A stretch of DNA of 11,944 bases from Eggerthellaceae bacterium (GCA_900754495.1 CAAEDC010000126.1:1-11944); one strand, 5' to 3'; counted from the first letter of the stretch, positions 1 through 7,982 are shown. Made by a program: numbers and translations. Notes: generated by a model not told the origin, from the letters alone.

Positions 1-398
1 GGGCTGGTGCGGCACAGAGCCTCCATCTGGGTGAGCAGGTCGTCGGGATCGAACGCGGAGGCGGTCTCAAGCGGCATCGGGTCGGGGATGCGTCCGCCCC
101 GAAGCAGGGCCGATTGCGCGCATCCCGCCGACGTCACGCGATGCAGCGGCGTGTAGGCGGCGTCGACCGACTCGACGCTCTCGACGTAGACGGCGTCCTC
201 CGACGCCTCCTCGCGCACCGAGATGAGGCCCTCGCGGTCGGCGATCAGGCCTTCGGCGAGCAGGTAGCCGACGGCGAGCTCCGAGAGCCCATGCGGGCTG
301 CCCTGGCTCACGGCGACGGGCACGCCGTTGAGGAAGATGCGGATCGACCGCTCGGGAGAACCCGCCAGATCGATCGGGCAATATTCGACCTTCGCCAA
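1..398 (-). CDS. fdhD: FdhD, formate dehydrogenase accessory sulfurtransferase (partial, C-terminus outside window)
   Basis: FdhD passes sulfur from a cysteine desulfurase to the molybdenum cofactor of formate dehydrogenase, in the cytoplasm before export. Only the first 132 codons are present; the gene continues past the left edge. The reading frame is open throughout. It shows the family block ELAVGYLLAEGLI (residues about 40-52) and the sulfur-relay loop VTSAGCAQSAL, with the single Cys at residue 93. The E. coli protein has a CxxC here (Cys121/Cys124); only the first Cys, the essential one, seems to be kept. No ATG or GTG lies near the N-terminus. I chose a TTG start because an AGGAG sits 6 nt upstream and the protein then begins where the family alignment would expect. 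It is the last visible gene of the fdn operon, 107 bp after fdhE, and codon use matches its neighbours. The family call is firm; the start codon is less certain. Confidence 0.86.
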   Translation of the reverse strand, partial: MAKVEYCPIDLAGSPERSIRIFLNGVPVAVSQGSPHGLSELAVGYLLAEGLIADREGLISVREEASEDAVYVESVESVDAAYTPLHRVTSAGCAQSALLRGGRIPDPMPLETASAFDPDDLLTQMEALCRTS

Positions 399-404
399 AA
401 CGCA

Positions 405-409
405 CTCCT
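405..409 (-). promoter_or_regulatory. Ribosome binding site deciding the TTG start of fdhD
   Basis: AGGAG on the minus strand, 6 nt before the TTG at 396-398. It is the only good Shine-Dalgarno match near the start of the FdhD frame, and no in-frame ATG or GTG is found close by, so it supports a UUG start. Confidence 0.6.
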
Positions 410-419
410 CTCTTGCACG

Positions 420-442
420 GTCCGCGCGATCAATGCGCGGAC
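420..442 (-). other. Stem-loop in the fdhE-fdhD intergenic leader
   Basis: Perfect 8-bp inverted repeat, GTCCGCGC (420-427) and GCGCGGAC (435-442), with a 7-nt loop. It lies 10 nt upstream of the fdhD Shine-Dalgarno. It has no U-tract, so it is not a classical terminator. It could modulate fdhD translation or mRNA processing; function is inference. Confidence 0.45.
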
Positions 443-505
443 GAACCGACCGCGTCGATACCGCGCGGCGACCACCCGGCCTGCGGCGGCATCGATACGA
501 TCCCC

Positions 506-1426
506 CTAGTCCTCCCCGACGCCCGCTGCGGCTCCCCCCGCGATGGAAGGGTCTGCCGCGATCGCGTCGAGGCGCGCCATGACAACGTCTTCGACCTCGA
601 AGCTGAACGGCGCGAGCTGCAGCTCGTCCTCCTCGAAGACGGTGCGGATGTAGCCGCCGCACTCGTCGCACGACTGGATGCGGTGCGCGTCGTCGCCCTC
701 GATGCTGTGGTAGTGCAGGTGGCCCTGGTTGCGCGTGCCGCACCGCGTGCAGCGCACGCGCTCGAATTCCCACGATGCGCCGCATTGGCCGCACCAAAGC
801 GTGCGCTGCCGGCCCTTGGTGGCGGCGCCGCCGGCAACCCGCGCGACGGCGGGCTCGCATCCGCAGACCGGGCACGTCGTGAAGCGGCGCTGATCGATGC
901 CGGCATCCGCGATCGCCTTGATCGCGCGCTGAGCCGCCTTCTCCAGGAAGGGCCGCAGGGCGAGCGACGCGATCAAGGTCGCCACGCGCGCCGACGACTC
1001 GTCCATGCCGAGCGAGGCGCAGGCGCCCTGGAAGTCCTCGAGCCACGCTCCGGGCTGCGCCCCCGCGGTCTGCAGGACGGGGGATCCCACGACCTTGGCC
1101 CAATCGACGCCCGCGAGCGCCGCGGACGCCTCCGGCGCGAGCGCGCCCTGGTAATCCATGCAGCGCACGAGACGCTCGATGGCCTTGCCGAGCAGCGCGG
1201 GATCGATGCGCACGGGGCTGACGGAAAGGACGGTGGCTCCCGATTGGAGCGCATCGATCAGGGACTGGGTGGAGGGAACGCGCCACGCCGGCCCCTCGCC
1301 GAGCTCCTGCGCGATCGCGTCCTGCGCTCCCCACAGCTCGCGGAACAGCGCGAGCCGCGAGGCGTCGGAGGCGTCGAGTCCGTCCCGGTAGGCCGCGATG
1401 GCCGCATCGATTGCCTTTATGTTCAT
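506..1426 (-). CDS. fdhE: FdhE, formate dehydrogenase maturation protein
   Basis: 306 residues, close to the E. coli FdhE length (309). FdhE is a cytoplasmic rubredoxin-like protein that binds the catalytic subunit and is needed for active formate dehydrogenase before Tat export. The C-terminal half carries the diagnostic four CxxC pairs: C185/C188 (CPVC), C212/C215 (CGQC), C226/C229 (CTRC) and C253/C256 (CDEC). These are expected to bind iron. The N-terminal half (1-180) is helical and lacks obvious motifs. The ATG at 1424-1426 has a GGGAGG Shine-Dalgarno a few bases upstream. The stop is TAG. It sits between fdnI and fdhD on the same strand, separated from fdnI by 160 bp of strong stem-loops, so it may be expressed at a different level from the structural genes. 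Confidence 0.95.
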   Translation of the reverse strand: MNIKAIDAAIAAYRDGLDASDASRLALFRELWGAQDAIAQELGEGPAWRVPSTQSLIDALQSGATVLSVSPVRIDPALLGKAIERLVRCMDYQGALAPEASAALAGVDWAKVVGSPVLQTAGAQPGAWLEDFQGACASLGMDESSARVATLIASLALRPFLEKAAQRAIKAIADAGIDQRRFTTCPVCGCEPAVARVAGGAATKGRQRTLWCGQCGASWEFERVRCTRCGTRNQGHLHYHSIEGDDAHRIQSCDECGGYIRTVFEEDELQLAPFSFEVEDVVMARLDAIAADPSIAGGAAAGVGED

Positions 1427-1451
1427 GGAAGATCCTCCCCCGTTGTCCGAG

Positions 1452-1481
1452 GGGAAGGCGCGATTGCGGCGCGTCCTTCCC
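1452..1481 (-). other. Stem-loop 3 of the fdnI-fdhE intergenic cluster
   Basis: Inverted repeat GGGAAGGCGCG (1452-1462) and CGCG-T-CCTTCCC (1470-1481): 11 bp with a single bulged T and a 7-nt loop. No U-run follows on the coding strand. It is nearest the fdhE ribosome binding site of the three tandem stem-loops. Confidence 0.6.
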
Positions 1482-1490
1482 GCTTTCGAT

Positions 1491-1542
1491 CCCTTGCGGA
1501 GCGCCCATCCGCGTCCGTGAGCCGATGGGCGCCGCGCAAGGG
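1491..1542 (-). other. Stem-loop 2 of the fdnI-fdhE intergenic cluster
   Basis: Long stem of two helices. CCCTTGCG (1491-1498) pairs with CGCAAGGG (1535-1542), then a 2x2 internal mismatch, then GCGCCCATC (1501-1509) pairs with GATGGGCGC (1524-1532). That is 17 bp around a 14-nt loop. Its base shares 3 nt with stem-loop 1, so the two compete slightly. No U-tract, so it is more likely an mRNA-stability or processing element than a classical terminator. Confidence 0.65.
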
Positions 1543-1570
1543 GCTGGCCGGATCTAACCCGGCCAGCCCT
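1540..1570 (-). other. Stem-loop 1 of the fdnI-fdhE intergenic cluster
   Basis: Perfect inverted repeat GGGCTGGCCGG (1541-1551) and CCGGCCAGCCC (1559-1569), 11 bp plus a closing G-U, with a 7-nt loop. It begins about 16 nt after the fdnI stop codon. It could protect the 3' end of the fdnGHI message or cause partial termination before fdhE. No U-run follows. Confidence 0.65.
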
Positions 1571-1586
1571 CGAAGATGCGATACGG

Positions 1587-2357
1587 CTACTTCTTTGCCT
1601 TGACCTCGACCACGTTCTCGCCGGACTCGATCTCCTCGCGCGCCCAGTGGCCCCAATGGTACAGGGCGTCGGACTCGGAGACCATGCCGCTGCCGAACAT
1701 GAGCTTGTGCGTGCCGCGGTAGGGCTGGAAGATGCCCGCGCCCAGGAAGATGTGGGCCAGGCCGAACACGCAGATGATCAGGAAGCCCAGATCATGCAGG
1801 AACAGCATGACGCCATGCAGGCCGCCGGGCAGGTCGACCACCGTCGATCCCAGAAGCAGGATCACGCCCGTGACCGCCATGATCAGGCCGGCGAGCCACA
1901 GCATGCCGTCGGCGAAGCGCTGGCCGGACTTGACCTCGCGCTGATCGGGCATGTGGATCCACTTGGCCATGAACAGGTACGGGAAAAACAGCGCCATCCA
2001 CTTCTTGTCGTCGGAATCCCACTTGGCGAACAGGTTCTTGAAGATGTGCGCCACGCCCTTGGGCGCGAGGATCGCGCTGACGAGCGGCACCACGACGAAC
2101 ACGACGCCGATGACGCGGTGCGACATGCGGATGGCGAAGACCGCATCCGGGCCGATCGCCTGGGTCAGCGGCGGGACGAAGACGAACAGGCCGCTGATGC
2201 ACAGCAGGATGCAGCAGATGATCGTCACATCATGGGTGATGCGCGCCTGCTTGGAATGGCGCTTGATGTAGCGCACGTTGCCCGATGCGCGCTGGCCCTC
2301 GAGAAACTCCTGGTTCTTCTGGGCCTGCTCGGGCGAGACCTTCACGGTGCTACTCAT
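1587..2357 (-). CDS. fdnI: Formate dehydrogenase cytochrome b subunit (gamma, FdnI-like)
   Basis: 256-residue integral membrane di-haem cytochrome b. It takes electrons from the iron-sulfur subunit and reduces (mena)quinone. Four hydrophobic segments are visible: about 44-64, 82-98, 152-171 and 187-210. Candidate haem-ligand histidines are H42 (ITHD), H80 (MSHR), H188 (LHDLGF) and H202 (LAHIF), near the ends of these helices as in FdnI/FdoI. The loop between helices 2 and 3 (99-150) carries FPYLFMAKWIHMPD. The N-terminus is about 30 residues longer than E. coli FdnI (217 aa in total) and there is a charged tail ending VEVKAKK. The start ATG overlaps the fdnH stop in the string ATGAGTAG (8 bp), indicating translational coupling. 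Assignment to the FdnI/FdoI family is secure; whether FdnI-like or FdoI-like cannot be decided. Confidence 0.93.
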   Translation of the reverse strand: MSSTVKVSPEQAQKNQEFLEGQRASGNVRYIKRHSKQARITHDVTIICCILLCISGLFVFVPPLTQAIGPDAVFAIRMSHRVIGVVFVVVPLVSAILAPKGVAHIFKNLFAKWDSDDKKWMALFFPYLFMAKWIHMPDQREVKSGQRFADGMLWLAGLIMAVTGVILLLGSTVVDLPGGLHGVMLFLHDLGFLIICVFGLAHIFLGAGIFQPYRGTHKLMFGSGMVSESDALYHWGHWAREEIESGENVVEVKAKK

Positions 2358-3279
2358 CGTCGCCTCCCTTCCCCTTGCCGATGTTCTCGAAGATGTGCTC
2401 CTTGACCGTCAGCTCGTCTTGGCCGTCGCCGTGCTTGACGACCTCGCCGGTGTCGGCGTCGACGGTGTCTTGGGTCTCGGGGTTGTACGCCAGCTTGCGG
2501 CGCGAATAGCCGATGCCCAACGCGAACATCGCGGCGAGGCCGGCGACCGTCACGCCGGTGAGGACGCCGGTGACGGGCTTCATCAGGTTGGTGAGCGTCG
2601 CTGCCGCGGGCACCTCGGGATCCTTGATCTGGCCGTGGGCCTCGATGCCGTACTTGAGCACCTGGATCACATGGAGGCCTCCGAGCTCGTCGGCGCCGTA
2701 GACGACCGCGTCGGTGTAGCCGTGGTCGTGCAGCCACTCGACGCGCTCGTTGGCGAGCTGGATCATCTCCTCGCGCGGGCCGAACTTGAGCGCCTCGGGC
2801 TGGCAGGTGGTCACGCACGCGGGGGCCAGGCCCTGCGCCACGCGGTCCGGGCATCCCGTGCACTTGCTGACCTTGGTATCGAGCCCCGCCTGGTAGCGCG
2901 GGACGTCGAACGGGCACGCCGACGAGCAGTACTGGCAGCCGATGCACTTGGCCTCGTCGACCTCGACGAAGCCGGTCTCCTCGTTATGCGTGAGCGCGCC
3001 GCCCGGGCAGATGCTCACGCACGCCGCGTCGGTGCAGTGCTGGCACGCGCGGCGCCCGAACGCCCACTGGACGCCCTTGGAGCCGCCGTTCTCCTCGGAG
3101 AACGTCATGATCAGGCGCGTCATGCCGTTGAGGTCGGGCGGGTTCTGATAGGAGCCGCTGAACTTGTTCTCGTTGAGCCCCGTCGGCGAAGGCAGGTCGT
3201 TCCAGCATTTGCAGGCGACCTGGCACCCCTTGCAGGCGGTGCACTTGGAGGAATCGTAGTAGATTGCCATCTCGGTCAT
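2350..3279 (-). CDS. fdnH: Formate dehydrogenase iron-sulfur subunit (beta, FdnH-like)
   Basis: 309 residues. It carries electrons from the catalytic subunit to the cytochrome b through a chain of four [4Fe-4S] clusters. Sixteen cysteines fall in four groups: C13/16/19/23, C79/82/87/91, C112/115/118/122 and C140/143/155/159. The last two groups include CIGCQYCSSAC and CTGCPDR. A hydrophobic stretch at about 233-257 (start PVTGVLTG) is the C-terminal membrane anchor typical of FdnH. An acidic/Lys-rich tail follows. No signal peptide is seen; in this family the protein is exported with the Tat-tagged alpha subunit. The first ATG is preceded by GGGGAGG. A second ATG three codons in is possible. 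It is 16 bp after fdnG and overlaps fdnI by 8 bp, a tight operon. Lengths and motifs match the family with nothing missing. Confidence 0.95.
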   Translation of the reverse strand: MTEMAIYYDSSKCTACKGCQVACKCWNDLPSPTGLNENKFSGSYQNPPDLNGMTRLIMTFSEENGGSKGVQWAFGRRACQHCTDAACVSICPGGALTHNEETGFVEVDEAKCIGCQYCSSACPFDVPRYQAGLDTKVSKCTGCPDRVAQGLAPACVTTCQPEALKFGPREEMIQLANERVEWLHDHGYTDAVVYGADELGGLHVIQVLKYGIEAHGQIKDPEVPAAATLTNLMKPVTGVLTGVTVAGLAAMFALGIGYSRRKLAYNPETQDTVDADTGEVVKHGDGQDELTVKEHIFENIGKGKGGDDE

Positions 3280-3295
3280 GGTTCCAACACCTCCC

Positions 3296-6200
3296 CTACG
3301 CCTTCTCGATGTTCACGAGGAACGCCTTGTACTCGGGCGTCTGCGAATTGGGATCGCCGACGTTGGGAGTCAGGTCGTTCACCATGCTCTCGCTCGTGCC
3401 GAACACGCCGGCCCAGCCGAAGTGGTGCGTCAGGCCCACCAGATGCTGGATGTTGCCGTCCACCGTGAGGGGCTTGAGCCGCTTGGTCACCACCGCATCG
3501 ACGACGACCGAGCCGCGGTTGTTCCACACGCGCACCTTGTCGCCGGCCTCGATGCCCTTCTCCGCAGCGAGCTCCTCGGAGATCTCGACGAACTGGGCGG
3601 GCATCGCCTCGACGAGCGCCGGGCAGGCGCGGGACTGGCCGCCGGTCTGCCAATGCTCGGTGACCGAGTAGGTGGTCGCGACGTACGGGAACTCCTCGAC
3701 GGTGCCCTGCGCCGTCGACTCGTAGTCCTTGCCCAGGTAGACCGGGTTGTTGAGCGATCCGTTCATGATGTTTTCGGGAAGCGGGCTCTCGAACGGCTCG
3801 TAGTGCTCGGGCAGCGGGCCGTCGACCATGCCGTAGCTCTCGAGGCGCGCGTTCTGCTCCCAGAGCATGAAGAACGCGTTGTTGTTCGGGGGCACCGGCT
3901 TGCCGTTGCTCGACGAGGTGAAGTCGCCCACGTCGACCATGTTCCACTCGTCGCCGGTCCACTCGACGAGCACGCGGTCGGGATTCCACGGCTTGCCCTC
4001 GGGGTCGGCCGAGGCGCGGTTGTACAGGATGCGGCGGTTGTTGGGCCACGCGTACGCCCAGTCGGAGTACAGGCCCAGGCCGCTGTCGTCCTCGGCGTTG
4101 CGGCTGCCGATCGGCTGCTGCGCCGGATCGAGCGGGGCGTCGTTGTTGGTCCAGAAGCCCGAGTAGATCCACATCGCGCACGCGGTCGAGCCGTCGGCGG
4201 CAAGCTGCGAGTAGCCGCTTAGGAGGTCGACGTGGGGATCGGCGCTCGTGGTGTTGCAGTCAGAACCGGCGATGCGGTAGCCGTTGAGCGCCCACGAGAC
4301 CGGCCTCGGGTCGATCTTGCCGTCGACGTAGTAGTCCCATTTGGTGTTGAGGATGGGAGCGGGGTTGGCGCCGCCCTCCTGCTTGTACAGATCGACGATG
4401 GAGGTCCACAGCCTATCGACGATGTCGTAGTCGGGCTTGGCCTCGTCCCACGGCTCGACAGCCTGGTAGCGCCACTGCAGCCAGCGGCCGGAGTTGAGGA
4501 TGGTGCCGGGCTTCTCGTAGATGAGGGCGCACGGCAGGAAGTAGACGGTCGTGTCGATCTCGGCCGCGTTCATGTCGGGCGCCTTCCAGAAGGAGGCCGC
4601 CTCCGTCTCGACCTGGTCGACGACGACGAGCCAATCGAGGTTGGCCATGGAGCGGCGCACGTTGCCCGCGTTGGGGGCGGAATGGCACGGGTTCATGCCC
4701 CAGCAGAAGTAGCCCTTGATGACGCCCTGCTTCATCAGCTCGAAGGTGGAGATGTGCGTGTAGTCCTGATCGCCCACGGCAGAGGGCACCTTGGGCCACC
4801 AATCGTAGCCGTAGTCGTTGTCCACGGTGGCCGCGTCGCCGAACCATTCCTTGAGGCTCGAGATGAGGAACTTGGGCTTGTTGGTGTAGTAGCCGGCGGA
4901 GTACGTCTCGCCTTCCAGCCACTTGCGCAGGCTCGCGCGGCCGGTCGTGTTGGGCCACTTGAGGTAGGCGGGATGCTCGTTGACGAGCATGCCCATGTCG
5001 GTCGCGCCCTGGACGTTGGGCTCGCCGCGCAGCGCCGCCACGCCGCCGCCGGCCACGCCGACGTTGCCGAGCAGCAGCTGCAGGACGCTCATCGCGCGGG
5101 TGTTCTGCGCGCCGTAGGTGTGCTGCGTCTGGCCGAGCGCGTACAGGATGACGCCGGATTTGCCGGGAGCGGCCGTGGAGGCGTAGGTCTCGTACACCTC
5201 GCGCAGGATCGCCTCGTCCATGCCGCAGATGCGGCAAACGGTGCGGATGTCGTAGCGGTCGTAGTGCTTCTTGAACTGCTGGTAGACGCACATCGGATCC
5301 TGCAGCGTCATGTCGCGGCGCGGATGCTCGACGACGGGAGGCGTGAACTCGGGCACGCCCGGAGCCACGGCCCAGGCGTAATCGCCGGAGGTGTCCCACG
5401 TGCTCTCGGACTCCACCTGGTAGTGCCACGAGTGCGCGTCATAGGTGCCCGTGTCCTCGTTCCAGCCGCTGAACAGGCCCGTCGAAGGATCGAACGAGTA
5501 GTCGGGATCCAGAAGGTAGCTGGCGTTGGTGTAGTTCAGCAGGTAGGAGAAGTTGTACTCCGGAACCTCCTCGCCCGCCAGGTACTTCTGGAGGTTGGGC
5601 TCGATGAGGTTCTCGACGATGTAGTTGTACAGGCCGCCGTAGAACGCGATGTCGGTGCCCGAGCGGATCGGGCAGTAGATGTCGGCCATCTCGGCCGTGC
5701 GCGTGTAGCGGGGATCGACGACGATCCACTTGGCGCCGCGCTCGTGGGCTTTGTTGAGCCATTTGGCGCTGACGGGATGGTTCTCAACGCTGTTGGAACC
5801 GATGTTCATGATGACGTCGGTGTTTTGAAAATCGCACCAATGCGTGGTCATGGAGCCACGGCCAAACGATGCCGCCAGACCGGCGACGGTGGGGCCGTGT
5901 CAAACACGCGCCTGGTTGTCGATGGCGATGATGCCCAGCGAGCGCATCGCCTTCAGGATGAGGTATTCCTCCTCGGAGTTCTCCTGGGAGCCGCCGAGGC
6001 TCGCGATGCCCGGCGTGTAGTTGACGGTGAGGCCGTTCTCGGTCTCGACAAACGTCGCGTCGCGCGTGTCCTTGACCTTGCGCGCGATCTCGGCGACGGC
6101 GTCGTCCCAAGTGATCTCCTCCCACTGGGAGGCGCCGGGACGGCGCACCATGGGGCGGGTGACGCGGTCGGGGTTCTTGACGATCTCGCGCGTCTCGGGG

Positions 6201-6499
6201 TCGACGATGTTGCGCAGCTGGAACATCGTGGCGCCCTTGGGGCACAGGCCGCCCTGGTTGATGGGATGATCGGGATCGCCCTCGAGGTTGATGAGCTCCC
6301 CATCGCGAACCGAACAAAGGGAACCGCATCCGCCGGCGCAATAGCAGCAGATGTTGGTGTATTCCTCGGTGTTGACAAGCTTCCACTCGGCGTTGGGTTC
6401 GACCGCGTACGCGGGCGTCTGGGACGTCAGCTCGAACGCCATCGTGGCGGCGAACGCGGCACCCGCGGCTTTGAAGAAGCCCCTGCGGGTAAGATCCAT
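3296..6499 (-). CDS. fdnG: Formate dehydrogenase catalytic subunit, selenocysteine-containing (alpha, FdnG-like)
   Basis: 1067 residues once the in-frame TGA at 5900-5902 is read as selenocysteine (Sec200); E. coli FdnG is 1015 with Sec196. It oxidises formate to CO2 at a bis-MGD molybdenum/tungsten centre whose metal ligand is the Sec. A Tat signal opens the protein (LTRRGFFKAAG, residues 3-13, likely cut after AYA at 32), so it acts outside the membrane. The [4Fe-4S] cysteines are C51, C54, C58 and C86 (then PKG). Around the Sec the sequence reads ARV-U-HGPTVAGLAASFGRG, matching the family exactly, with His201 next to Sec. The C-terminal MGD-binding domain includes HHFGWAGVFGTSES. Without recoding it appears as two pieces, 199 and 851 residues, in the same frame. 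The start has AGGAGAGGAG just upstream. It is first in the operon and divergent from selD, whose product it needs. Confidence 0.97.
5857..5902 (-). promoter_or_regulatory. Sec UGA codon and bacterial SECIS element in fdnG
   Basis: The UGA (5900-5902) is followed directly by a hairpin. The lower stem CACGGCC (5899-5893) pairs perfectly with GGCCGTG (5863-5857). The upper stem CGCC (5885-5882) pairs with GGCG (5876-5873), closing a GGUCU loop (5881-5877). An unpaired U at 5886 sits just below the upper stem. The GGUCU loop and that U match the features of the E. coli fdhF SECIS that SelB recognises (from memory of that sequence). This is strong evidence that UGA is recoded here. Confidence 0.93.
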
Positions 6500-6573
6500 T
6501 CCTACTCCTCTCCTAGTAGATTCCGCTCGATAGGTTCAGACCTCCTTCCCCGACGCAGCAGTTGGGCTTTTGA

Positions 6574-6675
6574 GCATAAGACAACCGCGGAAAATTGAAG
6601 ATGCCCTTAGTTTGCACTCGGCGTTGAAACGGGGTAATACCTCTGTCAACTTTTCTCGGTGAGCGGTTGTTATGC
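6574..6675. repeat. Imperfect spaced inverted repeat upstream of fdnG
   Basis: GCATAAGACAACCGC (6574-6588) faces GCGGTTGTTATGC (6663-6675). The reverse complement of the second arm is GCATAACAACCGC, identical to the first except for a GA insertion. The arms are 74 bp apart. The left arm overlaps the candidate fdnG -10. It may be a pair of operator half-sites for a looping regulator, or an RNA stem in the fdnG leader; neither is proven. Confidence 0.55.
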
Positions 6676-6818
6676 CTGATGAGGCCGTTATCGAATTTCG
6701 TCCTGCCCGCCGCTCGCCGACGGTTTCGTCCCGCTCGGTGCGACTTGCAGGCAAAACATGAATGCGCGTATTGGCCGACCCCGGAACAAGACGGTGCAGT
6801 ATACTCACGCAAGATGAG

Positions 6819-6826
6819 AAGGAGGT
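6819..6826 (+). promoter_or_regulatory. Ribosome binding site fixing the selD start
   Basis: AAGGAGGT, a full-length Shine-Dalgarno, lies 5 nt before the ATG at 6832. An in-frame ATG at 6814 exists, but this site would fall inside its coding region, so 6832 is preferred. Confidence 0.8.
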
Positions 6827-6831
6827 GCCGG

Positions 6832-7920
6832 ATGGCCGATAGCAAGCCCGATCAGATCAAGCTCACGTCGTTGACGACCAAGGGCGGTTGAGCGGCGAAA
6901 TGGGGTCCGGGAGACCTCGAAGCGGTGCTGAGCACCATCGCCAAATCGCAGTTCGGCGCCAAGCGGGACGCCGATCGGTTGCTGCTGGGGTTCGAGACGA
7001 GCGACGACGCCGCCGTCTGGCTCCTGCGCGACGGGCTTGCCGCCGTGCTCACGGTGGACTTCTTCACGCCCGTCGTTGACGATCCCTACGAATTCGGTCG
7101 CGTCGCCGCCGCCAACGCGCTCTCGGACGTGTTCGCGATGGGCGCGGTGCCGCATGTCGCGCTGAACCTGCTCGCGCTCGACAGCTCGCTTGGCGCGACC
7201 GTCGCGGGCGAGATCCTGCGGGGCGGCGCCGATGCGGTCGCCGAAGCGGGGGCGTTCGTCGCCGGCGGGCACACCATCGACGACGACGAGCCGAAATACG
7301 GCCTGTCCGTGTTCGGCACCGTCGATCCCGCGCGGCTCGTACGCAACGAGGGGGCGCGTTCGGGAGACGCGCTGTACCTGACCAAGCCGCTCGGCACCGG
7401 CATCGTGAGCGCCGCCCTCAAGATCGGCTCGATGACGGAAGGCGCGGCGCGCGACGCGATTGAGTCGATGATGGAGCTCAACAAAGCGGGCGGCGAGGCG
7501 ATGCTCGCGGCGAACGTCCACGCATGCACCGACGTCACCGGCTTCGGCCTGGCGGGACATCTGCACGAGATGGTCGAGGCGAGCGGCGTCGAAGCCGTGA
7601 TCGACTTCGCGGCGCTCCCCCTGTTCGAGGGCGTTTGGGACCTTTCCTGCGCCTACTGCCGCCCCAACCGCTGCTTCTCGATCATGGACGAGGCGGAGGC
7701 CTACGTGCGACAGGGCGCCCTCGACGACGAGGAGTTCGACAACCGCATGGGCGTCATCTGCGACCCCCAGACATCGGGCGGCCTGCTGGTGGCGCTCGCA
7801 CCCGAAGACGCCGCCACGTTCGAGGCCGAGTTCGAACGGAGGGCGGGAAGGCCGCCAGCGCGCATCGGACGCATCGAAGCCGGGGAAGCGGGCACGATAC
7901 GCTTCGCGGACGCGGACTAG
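6832..7920 (+). CDS. selD: Selenophosphate synthetase SelD, itself a selenoprotein (Sec20)
   Basis: 362 residues when the TGA at 6889-6891 is read as Sec. SelD makes selenophosphate from selenide and ATP, the selenium donor for Sec-tRNA. The N-terminus reads LTTKGG-U-AAKWGPGDLEAVL. Sec20 takes the place of E. coli Cys17, and K23 matches the essential Lys20. Further family residues are the metal/ATP aspartates D58/D59 (TSDDAAVW), D76 (TVDFFTP) and D99 (NALSDVFAMG). GGHTIDDDEPKYG and CTDVTGFGLAGH lie downstream. Everything after the TGA is a complete SelD, so a non-Sec gene model starting near 6925 would lose the active-site loop. Stop TAG. It is divergent from fdnG, a selenoprotein gene that depends on its product. 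Sec-containing SelD is a known variant in several bacterial groups. Confidence is high. Confidence 0.97.
6889..6918 (+). promoter_or_regulatory. Sec UGA codon and SECIS-like hairpin in selD
   Basis: UGA (6889-6891) is followed after 10 nt by a hairpin. GGGGUC (6902-6907) pairs with GACCUC (6913-6918), six pairs including one G-U, around a CGGGA loop (6908-6912). An unpaired U (6901) precedes the stem. Distance from the UGA and a G-rich apical loop fit bacterial SECIS elements. It is shorter and less canonical than the fdnG element. Confidence 0.75.
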
Positions 7921-7982
7921 GGCCACGCGCCAGCGCCACCGGCGGCGCATATGGAATAAATTTCAAAAACGTAGAATAGGTT

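Larger units (their letters stand above)
6500..6831. promoter_or_regulatory. Divergent fdnG-selD control region (332 bp, no gene)
   Basis: It is more AT-rich than the flanking genes and holds both promoters. For selD, a TATACT (6800-6805) lies 26 bp before the start codon, but no good -35 is found at 16-18 bp. For fdnG, TATGCT (6578-6573, minus) is a possible -10 with only a weak -35. A perfect TTGACA (6649-6644, minus) has no -10 at the right distance. A spaced inverted repeat (6574-6588 and 6663-6675) overlaps the candidate fdnG -10. Promoter assignments are tentative; no known regulator motif was recognised. Confidence 0.5.

Noticed and set aside
413..1603. A 396-codon plus-strand open frame opposite fdhE
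   Set aside because: Low-complexity Arg/Ala-rich shadow; the minus frame carries the four CxxC pairs of FdhE.
3296..5851. A separate 851-residue gene, with a frame-disrupted 199-residue gene upstream
   Set aside because: Both are in one frame separated only by UGA in a conserved Sec context with a SECIS; they are one gene, fdnG.
4232..6598. A 788-codon open frame on the plus strand opposite fdnG
   Set aside because: Its translation is Val/Asp/Gly/Arg-rich with no recognisable domain. It is the antisense shadow of a high-GC gene whose own frame has full family motifs.
6644..6649. Perfect TTGACA as the fdnG -35 box
   Set aside because: No acceptable -10 lies 16-18 bp downstream on the minus strand, so it may be chance.
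6513..6845. A 110-codon minus-strand open frame in the fdnG-selD gap
   Set aside because: It overlaps the selD start, both promoter regions and the fdnG leader, and has no recognisable family.
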